This document shows positions 10,102 through 17,763 of a stretch of 64,000 nt of DNA, in pieces. A program made the position numbers and the translations under genes. The notes below the pieces were generated by a model. The model was not told the origin of the DNA. It made no database searches and was given only the letters and a program-made list of their open reading frames with translations. Numbering within the stretch: the first letter of the stretch is position 1; every line of letters starts with the position of its first letter. The DNA comes from Agrobacterium fabrum str. C58 (lineage in GTDB: Bacteria; Pseudomonadota; Alphaproteobacteria; Rhizobiales; Rhizobiaceae): the NCBI RefSeq assembly GCF_000092025.1, contig NC_003063.2, positions 2,011,578-2,075,577 of the forward strand, given 5' to 3'.

Positions 10102-11148
10102 GTGAATAAAATTTTCACAACTATCGCGCTTGCTGCGACGCTTTCGGCCTCGGCTGTCTTTGCGCAGAGCGCCGTCGATGCGTCGAAGGTCAACAAGGAG
10201 TTGATCACAACGGCGAGCGGCAAGAAATACACCATTGCAACTGTCGTGAAGGTGGATGGCATTGCGTGGTTTGACCGCATGCGCGATGGCGTCGAGCAGT
10301 TCAAGGGGGATACCGGAAACGATGTCTGGATGGTTGGCCCAAGCCAGGCTGATGCTGCCGCCCAGGTGCAGCTCGTTGAAAACCTCATCGCACAGGGAGT
10401 TGATGCGATCGCCATCGTGCCGTTCTCGGTCGAAGCGGTAGAGCCGGTGCTCAAGAAAGCCCGAGATCGCGGCATCGTCGTCATCAGCCATGAGGCTTCG
10501 AACATCCAGAACGTCGATTTCGACATCGAAGCCTTCGACAACAAAGCATACGGCGCCAACCTGATGAAGGAACTTGGCAAATCCATGGGCGGTAAGGGCA
10601 AGTACGTCGCCACCGTTGGCAGTCTGACGTCCAAGTCGCAGATGGAATGGATCGACGGCGCCGTCGAGTACCAGAAGGCAAACTTCCCGGAAATGTCGCA
10701 GGCGACCGAGCGGCTGGAAACCTATGACGACGCCAACACCGACTACACCAAACTCAAGGAAGCAATGACCGCCTATCCGGACATTACCGGTATTCTCGGC
10801 GCGCCGATGCCGACATCCGCAGGCGCTGGCCGCCTGATCGCCGAGGGCGGCCTGTCGGGCAAGGTTTTCTTCTCGGGAACGGGCCTGGTTTCCGTTGCCG
10901 GCGAATACATCAAGAACGATAATATCCAGTACATCCAGTTCTGGGATCCGGCCGTGGCCGGTTATGCCATGAACATGCTGGCTGTCGCGGTTCTCGAGAA
11001 GAAGAATGAGCAGATCAAGGCGGGTCTCAACATGGGTCTACCCGGTTATGAAAGCCTGCTGGTTCCTGACGCCTCCAAGCCACACCTGCTCTACGGCGCA
11101 GGTTGGGTCGGGGTGACCAAAGAAAACATGGACAAGTACGACTTCTGA
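10102..11148 (+). CDS. Periplasmic sugar-binding protein of an ABC importer
   Basis: This 348-residue protein begins with a signal peptide (MNKIFTTIALAATLSASAVFA, cleavage after AFA near residue 22). The mature domain is a Peripla_BP_4/ribose-binding-type protein (YTIATVVKVDGIAWFDRM; VDAIAIVPFSVEAVEPVL; ILGAPMPTSAGAGRL). The GTG at 10102 is chosen because of the strong AGGAG ribosome binding site at about 10091-10095 and because it leaves a clean signal peptide; an in-frame start at 10006 would bury it. It is the first gene of the operon and is followed by a hairpin that probably keeps its mRNA level above that of the membrane components. Operon context suggests deoxyribose or a deoxynucleoside as ligand. 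Confidence 0.9.
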   Translation: MNKIFTTIALAATLSASAVFAQSAVDASKVNKELITTASGKKYTIATVVKVDGIAWFDRMRDGVEQFKGDTGNDVWMVGPSQADAAAQVQLVENLIAQGVDAIAIVPFSVEAVEPVLKKARDRGIVVISHEASNIQNVDFDIEAFDNKAYGANLMKELGKSMGGKGKYVATVGSLTSKSQMEWIDGAVEYQKANFPEMSQATERLETYDDANTDYTKLKEAMTAYPDITGILGAPMPTSAGAGRLIAEGGLSGKVFFSGTGLVSVAGEYIKNDNIQYIQFWDPAVAGYAMNMLAVAVLEKKNEQIKAGLNMGLPGYESLLVPDASKPHLLYGAGWVGVTKENMDKYDF

Positions 11149-11160
11149 TCCGAACCACGG

Positions 11161-11180
11161 AGGGAGGGGCAACCCTCTCT
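11161..11180 (+). terminator. Intra-operon attenuating hairpin after the binding-protein gene
   Basis: AGGGAGGG-GCAA-CCCTCTCT forms an 8-bp stem (one G-U pair) with a tetraloop, 13 bp after the binding-protein stop codon. Hairpins at this place are usual in ABC importer operons, where they protect the upstream message and lower expression of the ATPase and permease genes. There is no strong T run, so read-through is expected. Confidence 0.5.
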
Positions 11181-11219
11181 CTGTGCACCCCGTGTTTTCC
11201 AGCCTTGCACGAGGCCATT

Positions 11220-12719
11220 ATGACTGAAAATCTGATCGAGCTGCGCCACATCGGTAAGCGGTTTGGTGGCGTGAAGGCGCTCGACGACGTATCGCTGAGC
11301 ATTCGCCCGGGCGAAATCCATTGCCTTGCCGGTGAAAACGGTTCCGGCAAATCCACCGTCATCAAAATCATGTCCGGGGTTTACACACCCGAGGACGGTG
11401 AGATCCTGATCGACGGGAAGCCTGTCGGCAAACTCGATCCGGTAAAATCCGTTCACCACGGTATTCAGGTGATCTATCAGGATTTTTCGCTGTTTGGTAA
11501 CCTGACGGTCGCCGAGAACCTGGCCATCAATACCTTTCTGATGGAAGGTCGCAAAACGGTCGACTGGCGACATGTCCGTGAGCTGGCCCAAAAGGCGTTG
11601 GACCGCCTCGGCGTGAGCATCGATCTTGATACGGATGTCGAAACCCTGCCGACCTCTGGAAAGCAGATCGTGGCGATTGCCCGTGCCGTCATGGCCGATG
11701 CACGCCTGATCATCATGGATGAGCCGACGACCGCGCTGACGCGCCATGAGGTTGATGCCCTCTTCAAGATTGTGCGTGATATTCAGGCGCAGGGCATCGC
11801 CGTGCTCTTCGTCAGCCACAAAATGCGCGAGATGCTCGAAATCAGCGAGCGCCTGACAGTTTTCCGCAATGGCAAGAAGGTGGCCGAAGGGCCGATCGCC
11901 GAATTCGATGAGCCGGCAATCACCCGCGCGATGACGGGGCAGGAGCTGACCGCCCACAGCTACAAGTGGGCACCGCAGGAAGGTGCCGATACACCGGTGC
12001 TGGAAGTCCGCAACCTCTCGGTTCCGGCTTCCGTGGAAAACACCGACCTGACGTTAAGGCCAGGCGAAATCGTCGGTATTTCGGGTTTGATCGGTTCGGG
12101 GCGTACCGAACTTGCGCTGGCGCTGTTTGGCATGCGCCCCGATTTTACCGGTTCAGTGCGCCTCGCAGGCCGCGAGGTTCACCCAAGGACCGTTCAGGAG
12201 GGTATTGCCTGCGGTGTCGCTTATGTGCCGGAGGATCGCCTGACCGAGGGGCTATTCCTGACGCAATCGATCGAACGGAATATCATTGTCACGTCGATTG
12301 AGAAATTCGTCCGCGGTCTTTTCATCAATCGCAAAAAGGCGGACGAGACGACCCGCGAAATGTTCTCGGCCATGCAGATCGTGGCACCAGGACCGCACAC
12401 GCCGGTCAACCATTTGTCCGGTGGCAACGCACAGCGCGTCGTTCTGGCTCGCTGGTTGTTGACTGGGGCCAAAGTGCTGATCCTGAACGGCCCGACCGTC
12501 GGCGTCGATGTCGGTTCCAAAGCACAGATCCACACCATCATCCGCAAGCTGGCCGAAAAGGAAGGGCTGGCCGTGCTGATGATTTCCGACGATGTGCCGG
12601 AACTGGTGCAGAACTGCAACCGCGTGCTGGTCATGCATCGCGGCCGTTTCGTTGACGAGTTGTCTGGAGAGAGCATGACCGAAGACGCCGTTAACGACCG
12701 GCTCAAGATGCTGAATTGA
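11220..12719 (+). CDS. Sugar ABC transporter ATP-binding protein (duplicated, RbsA type)
   Basis: This 499-residue protein with two ABC domains energises sugar import at the inner membrane. The first domain has Walker A GENGSGKST near residue 38-46, a Q-loop (VIYQDFSLFGNL), a signature-like region (LPTSGKQIVAIARAVM, not the canonical LSGGQ) and Walker B LIIMDEPTTAL. The second has the degenerate Walker A GLIGSGRTE, signature LSGGNAQRVVLAR and Walker B-like KVLILNGPTVGVD, where the usual DEPT reads NGPT. Such degeneracy in one half is usual in RbsA-type ATPases. Start at 11220 gives the conventional N terminus; an earlier in-frame start would run through the hairpin. Confidence 0.93.
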   Translation: MTENLIELRHIGKRFGGVKALDDVSLSIRPGEIHCLAGENGSGKSTVIKIMSGVYTPEDGEILIDGKPVGKLDPVKSVHHGIQVIYQDFSLFGNLTVAENLAINTFLMEGRKTVDWRHVRELAQKALDRLGVSIDLDTDVETLPTSGKQIVAIARAVMADARLIIMDEPTTALTRHEVDALFKIVRDIQAQGIAVLFVSHKMREMLEISERLTVFRNGKKVAEGPIAEFDEPAITRAMTGQELTAHSYKWAPQEGADTPVLEVRNLSVPASVENTDLTLRPGEIVGISGLIGSGRTELALALFGMRPDFTGSVRLAGREVHPRTVQEGIACGVAYVPEDRLTEGLFLTQSIERNIIVTSIEKFVRGLFINRKKADETTREMFSAMQIVAPGPHTPVNHLSGGNAQRVVLARWLLTGAKVLILNGPTVGVDVGSKAQIHTIIRKLAEKEGLAVLMISDDVPELVQNCNRVLVMHRGRFVDELSGESMTEDAVNDRLKMLN

Positions 12720-12732
12720 GGGGCCGCAAGAC

Positions 12733-13710
12733 ATGAAATTCCTGAAAAGCACAGAATTCATTATCGCCTGCGTCCTGCTCGCGGCCATGATCATCATCGG
12801 TCTCATCAATCCAGCCTTCTGGTCGCTCGACAACATCTTCGGCCTGTTGCGCTCCAATGTCGTGATCGGCATCATGGCGCTCGGTGTATTACTCGTGATG
12901 ATTTCCGGCGGTATCGACGTATCGTTCACGGCCTTTGCCATTGCGGCGATGTATCTGACTGTGCGTAGCATGGTCTATCTCGGCTATGATGGCGTGCTCA
13001 TTCCCTTTGTTGCGGCAACGCTGATTGGGCTCGTTCTCGGTGCTTTCAACGGTTTGATTATCCATCGTTTCAGGATGATCCCGCTGATCGTGACGCTCGG
13101 GACCGGTTCCATTGTGCGTGGTCTGGTTCTCGGCCTCGTCGGTACCAGCATCGTCAACATCAACAAGATGCCAAAGGAGCTGATCGAGTTCGGCAAGACC
13201 GATGTTATCTCGCTGACGTCGGCCACTGGATCGACTTTCGGCCTGACCGCGATGTTCCTGGTCTATCTGGGGCTGGCATTGGTCATTCATCTCATCCTGA
13301 CCTACACCATGATTGGGCGCAGCGTTTATGCCTATGGCGGCTCTCCTGAAGCAGCCAAACGTGTTGGCTTCAATACAGGTGCGACGATCTTCTTTGTCTA
13401 TTGCATCGCCGGTGCGCTGGCGGGCTTCTCGGGCCTGCTGCATTCCTCGATGATCTGGCTTGCCAACCCGCGTGATTTTGTCGGTCTCGAACTCGACGTG
13501 ATCGCGGCGGTGGTTCTGGGCGGTGCGTCGATCTTTGGTGGACGCGGCACGGTTCTCGGAACATTAATGGGCGTGTTCATGCTGGTGATGGTCAAAAACT
13601 CGCTGATCATCATGAAAGTGGACACTACCTGGCAGCGGGTCGTTGTCGGCCTGATCATCATCATCGCCACCGCCATCACGGCATGGCGCGACCGCAAAAG
13701 CATAGCGTGA
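12733..13710 (+). CDS. Sugar ABC transporter permease (RbsC type) 1
   Basis: This 325-residue polytopic protein of the BPD_transp_2 family has about ten hydrophobic segments. The family core is visible as MISGGIDVSFTAFAIAAMYL near residue 56 and VVLGGASIFGGRGTVLGTLMG near 262. It begins 13 bp after the ATPase gene and is followed by a second, paralogous permease, so the importer probably uses a heterodimeric pore. Confidence 0.92.
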   Translation: MKFLKSTEFIIACVLLAAMIIIGLINPAFWSLDNIFGLLRSNVVIGIMALGVLLVMISGGIDVSFTAFAIAAMYLTVRSMVYLGYDGVLIPFVAATLIGLVLGAFNGLIIHRFRMIPLIVTLGTGSIVRGLVLGLVGTSIVNINKMPKELIEFGKTDVISLTSATGSTFGLTAMFLVYLGLALVIHLILTYTMIGRSVYAYGGSPEAAKRVGFNTGATIFFVYCIAGALAGFSGLLHSSMIWLANPRDFVGLELDVIAAVVLGGASIFGGRGTVLGTLMGVFMLVMVKNSLIIMKVDTTWQRVVVGLIIIIATAITAWRDRKSIA

Positions 13711-13724
13711 CGGGAGAGCGCATC

Positions 13725-14723
13725 ATGAAAAATTCGTTCGACATGCGTCGGCTTTTCGGCAACGACAGCAATATCATTCAGCTTCTTGTGATCACCGTCA
13801 TCGTCTTTGCGCTGATGACCTGGATGAACCCGGGTAAGTTCCTGAACTACTACAATTTTGAATCCATCAGCTACATCATGCCCGAACTGGGGATCCTCTC
13901 CATCGCCATGATGATTGCCATGCTGACCGGTGGCATCGATCTTTCCGTGGTGGGGATTGCCAATCTGGCGGGTATCATCGCCGGCGTCTATTTCCATTCC
14001 ACAATGGTTCAGGCGGGGCAATCCTCCACTTCGGGCGTTGTGTTCTACACCGGGCTCGGCATCGTCCTCGCCATGGCGGTCGGCCTGCTGGCCGGTCTGA
14101 TCAACGGCCTTTTGGTCGCGAAGCTGCGTATTACCCCGATACTGGCGACACTCGGCACAGGTCAGGTGCTGATGGGGCTGGCGCTGGTATTGACCGGCGG
14201 CCCGGCAATCGTCGGCTTCCCTGACGCGTGGAACTGGATCGGCAACGGCAAGATCTTGGGTATAGCGACGCCGTTTCTGCTGTTCATCGGTGTCTGCATC
14301 ACCGTGGCGATCCTGCTGACGCGCTCGACGCTCGGCATTAACCTGATGCTGATCGGGACCAATCCGCGCGCAGCCGTCTTTGCAGGCATCCGCAAGGATC
14401 GCATGATGCTCTATTCCTACATGCTGACCGGCGTTCTGGCGTCGCTGGCGGGCATCATTTTGTCCGGTCGAACCAATGCAGCGAAATCCGACTACGGCGC
14501 GTCCTATCTGCTGCAGGCGGTGTTGATTGCCGTTCTCGGCGGCACAAATCCGGCAGGCGGGAAGGGGCGGGTTCTTGGCATCGCCATTGCGCTGATCGCC
14601 CTCATGCTGCTTTCCTCCGGTTTCCAGATGATGCGGTTCTCCAACCACCTTATCGACTTCATCTGGGGCGCATTCCTCATTCTCGTCATCGCCATCAATG
14701 CATGGCGAAACCCGGGCAGGTGA
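13725..14723 (+). CDS. Sugar ABC transporter permease (RbsC type) 2
   Basis: This 332-residue membrane protein is paralogous to the preceding permease (MLTGGIDLSVVGIANLAGII near residue 61; AVLIAVLGGTNPAGGKGRVLG near 265). The ATG at 13725 follows a GGGAGAG ribosome binding site and leaves 14 bp after the first permease; an upstream in-frame ATG at 13683 would overlap that gene and is less likely. The 3' end runs nearly into the epimerase-like gene (4 bp gap). Confidence 0.92.
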   Translation: MKNSFDMRRLFGNDSNIIQLLVITVIVFALMTWMNPGKFLNYYNFESISYIMPELGILSIAMMIAMLTGGIDLSVVGIANLAGIIAGVYFHSTMVQAGQSSTSGVVFYTGLGIVLAMAVGLLAGLINGLLVAKLRITPILATLGTGQVLMGLALVLTGGPAIVGFPDAWNWIGNGKILGIATPFLLFIGVCITVAILLTRSTLGINLMLIGTNPRAAVFAGIRKDRMMLYSYMLTGVLASLAGIILSGRTNAAKSDYGASYLLQAVLIAVLGGTNPAGGKGRVLGIAIALIALMLLSSGFQMMRFSNHLIDFIWGAFLILVIAINAWRNPGR

Positions 14724-14727
14724 TCCC

Positions 14728-15810
14728 ATGCAGGCGACAGAATTTCAACTTCGCAGACAGGACTTCACCGATCTTCCGCATCTTCTAGCCGCAACCGATG
14801 GGCTGAAGGTTACCACCTTCCGCTACGCCACCGGCATTGAGGCGCTGCAATTGGAGAACCGCTACGGCCGGATCGTCATATTGCCATTCATGGGGCAGAT
14901 GATCTGGAGCGTTGAGTTCAACGGTGTGGACCTGACTATGGGAAGTCGCTTTTCGATGCCGCGACCAGCCGGTTCAATCGTCGAGACATATGGGTGTTTT
15001 GCATTCCATAGCGGCATGTTGCGCAACGGCTGCCCGTCGCCGCAGGATAATCATGCGCTGCATGGCGAAATGCCCTGTGCCGCCATGGACAAAGCTGGTC
15101 TTGTCATCGGTCACGATGCGCGCGGCGCCTATGTTCGGGTAACAAGCGAAGTCGAATATGTCATGGGCTTTGGCGCCAATTATCTGGCCCGACCAAGCGT
15201 GACTTTGCATGCTGAGGACACGCTTTTTGACATGGTCATGGACATCGAGAACCTCTCATCAGCGCCCATGGATCTCATGTATATGTGTCATGTGAATTTC
15301 GCCTATGCCGAGGGCGCACGGATCGTTCAGCCCGTGCCCTACACGTCGGAGCATGTGAAGGTGCGAACGGTCGTACCCGGCCATGTCACACCAAATCCCG
15401 ATTACATTTCCCTGCTGGAGACGCTCGCAAGGCAGCCTTCGGCCATGGAAGTGCTCGACGAACCAAAACGTTACGACCCCGAACAGGTGTTCTACATCAA
15501 CGGCCTGCCGGCGGACGGTGAGGGGCTCACGCATCTGATGATGCAACGACGTGAAGGTGATGGCTTTGCCATCTCCTATTCGCTTTCAGCCTTCCCCAAG
15601 ACAGTGCGTTGGATCCTGGTCAACGGGGATTCGCAGGTTGCCGCTTTTGCCCTCCCATCCACCTGCGAGCCGGAAGGCTATCTGGCTGAAAAGGCCAAGA
15701 ACAACGTGCAGAGACTATCGCCGGGTGAACGCAGGGTCTTCCCGGTACGGCTGGGCTATCTCGACCACACTGCCGCCGATCGGTTCGGCGCCAGGATCAG
15801 CGCCCTTTAA
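14728..15810 (+). CDS. DUF4432 aldose-epimerase-like protein
   Basis: This 360-residue protein of the galactose mutarotase-like superfamily is of the DUF4432 type. Visible features are an N-terminal beta-rich part (LENRYGRIVILPFMGQMIWS), a His-containing active-site-like segment (GCFAFHSGMLRNGCPSP, then HALHGEMPCA near residue 110) and a further conserved stretch MYMCHVNFAYAEGARI. Members next to sugar operons probably interconvert sugar anomers or process the imported sugar. Here it lies between the permease and kinase genes, so it may present the correct deoxyribose anomer to the kinase (inference). Confidence 0.8.
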   Translation: MQATEFQLRRQDFTDLPHLLAATDGLKVTTFRYATGIEALQLENRYGRIVILPFMGQMIWSVEFNGVDLTMGSRFSMPRPAGSIVETYGCFAFHSGMLRNGCPSPQDNHALHGEMPCAAMDKAGLVIGHDARGAYVRVTSEVEYVMGFGANYLARPSVTLHAEDTLFDMVMDIENLSSAPMDLMYMCHVNFAYAEGARIVQPVPYTSEHVKVRTVVPGHVTPNPDYISLLETLARQPSAMEVLDEPKRYDPEQVFYINGLPADGEGLTHLMMQRREGDGFAISYSLSAFPKTVRWILVNGDSQVAAFALPSTCEPEGYLAEKAKNNVQRLSPGERRVFPVRLGYLDHTAADRFGARISAL

Positions 15811-15834
15811 AACAGATAAGCAGGGAATATCGGC

Positions 15835-16773
15835 ATGAGTAAGAAAATCGGGGTCGTCGGCTCCAACATGGTCGATCTTATCACCTATGTGGACCGTATG
15901 CCTGGACCGGGCGAGACACTCGAGGCGCCCACCTTCGAAATGGGGTGCGGCGGCAAGGGTGCCAACCAGGCGGTTGCTGCGGCGCGACTTGGTGCTGAAG
16001 TGATGATGGTCACCCGGGTCGGTGACGATGTCTTCGCCGATAACACCATCCGCAACCTCGCGAGCTTTGGCGTTGATACGCGTCATGTGGTGAAGGTTTC
16101 CGGCAAATCCAGCGGTGTCGCCCCGATCTTCGTCGAACAATCGGGCGAGAATTCCATCCTCATCGTCAAAGGAGCCAATGCCGACCTTTTGCCTGTTGAG
16201 GTCGACAAGGCGGCCGCTGATCTGAAAGAGTGCGGCCTGATCCTGATGCAGATGGAAGTGCCAGTTGAGACCGTCTACCATACTATCGAATTTGCAGCCC
16301 AGAACGGTATCGAGACGATCCTCAATCCCGCGCCTGCCGCTGCCAATCTCGATCCTGAGCGCATCCGCCAGGTAACCTTCCTCGTACCGAACGAGAGCGA
16401 GCTCGCCTTGCTGTCGGGGTTGCCGACCGACACCGACGAAGACATCGTCAGGGCCGCCCGTTCGCTGATCGCACGCGGCATTCGCACCGTCATCGTGACC
16501 CTGGGCGCGCGCGGTGCGCGCATGATTACGTCAGATGAAATCGTCAACATCGAGCCCGTCAAGGTAACGCCGAGAGACACTACGGGTGCGGGCGATGCCT
16601 TTATTGGTTCCTTCGCCCGCTTTTACGCCGAAACGCGCGAGGTCGTATCCTCCCTGAAGAAGGCATCGCTTTACGCGGCGCATTCCATCACCCGTCCCGG
16701 AACACAGAAGGCCTATGCCAGCATCGACGAGTTCGAGGCATTTTGCCGCGACCATGCCAATGGCGCAGCCTGA
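15835..16773 (+). CDS. Ribokinase-family sugar kinase, probable deoxyribokinase
   Basis: This 312-residue PfkB/ribokinase-fold enzyme has the substrate-side motif GCGGKGANQAVAAARLGA near residue 39 and the PfkB signature with catalytic Asp in RDTTGAGDAFIGSFARF near 247. Length and motif order are those of RbsK. Since the next gene is deoC, the likely reaction is ATP-dependent phosphorylation of 2-deoxy-D-ribose to deoxyribose 5-phosphate; sequence alone does not separate ribokinase from deoxyribokinase. Confidence 0.88.
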   Translation: MSKKIGVVGSNMVDLITYVDRMPGPGETLEAPTFEMGCGGKGANQAVAAARLGAEVMMVTRVGDDVFADNTIRNLASFGVDTRHVVKVSGKSSGVAPIFVEQSGENSILIVKGANADLLPVEVDKAAADLKECGLILMQMEVPVETVYHTIEFAAQNGIETILNPAPAAANLDPERIRQVTFLVPNESELALLSGLPTDTDEDIVRAARSLIARGIRTVIVTLGARGARMITSDEIVNIEPVKVTPRDTTGAGDAFIGSFARFYAETREVVSSLKKASLYAAHSITRPGTQKAYASIDEFEAFCRDHANGAA

Positions 16774-16792
16774 CCAGAAGAATGGACAGAAA

Positions 16793-17752
16793 ATGAGCGA
16801 AGCATTTCCCAGAAATAACGGCACCGCTCTCAAACCGGAATGGTTCGACGATGTGTCGGTCAATCGCAGCGCTTCCGAACGGCGTGCAGCGACGATCACC
16901 ACCCGGCGCTCGGTCAAGAAGGAATACCAGGTCGCCTGGCAGATCAAGGCCATCACCTGCATCGATCTGACGACGCTGTCCGGCGACGACACCCCCGGTC
17001 GCGTGCGCCGCCTGTGCGCGAAAGCGCGCCGTCCGGTCCGGGAAGATATCCTCGAGACACTCGGCCTTGCGGATGCCGGCATCACCACCGGCGCCGTCTG
17101 CGTTTACCCGACCATGGTGCCCCACGCCGTCAAGGCGTTGGAAGGCACGGCAATTCCGGTCGCATCGGTGGCGACGGGCTTTCCCTCCGGCCTGACCCCG
17201 CTGCCGCAACGGCTTGCCGAAATTCGATATGCCGTCGAGCAAGGCGCCAAGGAGATCGATATCGTCATAACCCGCGAGTTCGTTCTGACGCAGAACTGGA
17301 CAGCACTTTACGACGAGATTTCCGCGATGCGTGAAGCCTGCGGCGACGCCCATATGAAGGCTATCCTGGCGACGGGCGATCTCAACACCCTGACTAACGT
17401 CTATCGTGCCTCGATGGTGGCCATGCAGGCGGGCTCGGACTTCATCAAGACGTCGACTGGCAAAGAAGAGGTCAACGCCACCCTGCCGGTCAGTCTGACC
17501 ATGGTTCGGGCACTGCGCGATTACGGCGAACTGACCGGCCAGATGGTCGGCTTCAAGCCTGCAGGCGGATTGAAGACGGCAAAGGACGCGGTGTCATGGC
17601 TGACGCTGATGAAGGAGGAGCTGGGCAATCGCTGGCTGGAGCCGGACCTGTTCCGCATCGGCGCCAGCTCGATGCTCGGCGATATTGAGCGGCAGCTCGA
17701 ACATTTCGTAACCGGCCGCTATTCAAGCGCTCACCACCACGCTGCCGCATAA
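16793..17752 (+). CDS. deoC: Deoxyribose-phosphate aldolase
   Basis: This 319-residue class I aldolase cleaves 2-deoxyribose 5-phosphate to acetaldehyde and glyceraldehyde 3-phosphate. The Schiff-base lysine is in FIKTSTGKEE, with upstream family segments GAVCVYPTMVPHAV, VASVATGFPSGLTP and EIDIVITREFVL, and the phosphate-binding GFKPAGGLKTAKDA downstream. The length suits the longer DeoC subgroup, which has an N-terminal extension of about 60 residues. The ATG at 16793 follows the kinase stop by 19 bp; an earlier in-frame start would overlap the kinase gene. Confidence 0.94.
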   Translation: MSEAFPRNNGTALKPEWFDDVSVNRSASERRAATITTRRSVKKEYQVAWQIKAITCIDLTTLSGDDTPGRVRRLCAKARRPVREDILETLGLADAGITTGAVCVYPTMVPHAVKALEGTAIPVASVATGFPSGLTPLPQRLAEIRYAVEQGAKEIDIVITREFVLTQNWTALYDEISAMREACGDAHMKAILATGDLNTLTNVYRASMVAMQAGSDFIKTSTGKEEVNATLPVSLTMVRALRDYGELTGQMVGFKPAGGLKTAKDAVSWLTLMKEELGNRWLEPDLFRIGASSMLGDIERQLEHFVTGRYSSAHHHAAA

Positions 17753-17763
17753 GGACTGAAATA

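Noticed and set aside
13398..14729. 443-codon minus-strand frame opposite the second permease
   Set aside because: His/Gln/Asp-rich translation is the usual antisense image of a membrane protein gene; the plus strand is unambiguous.
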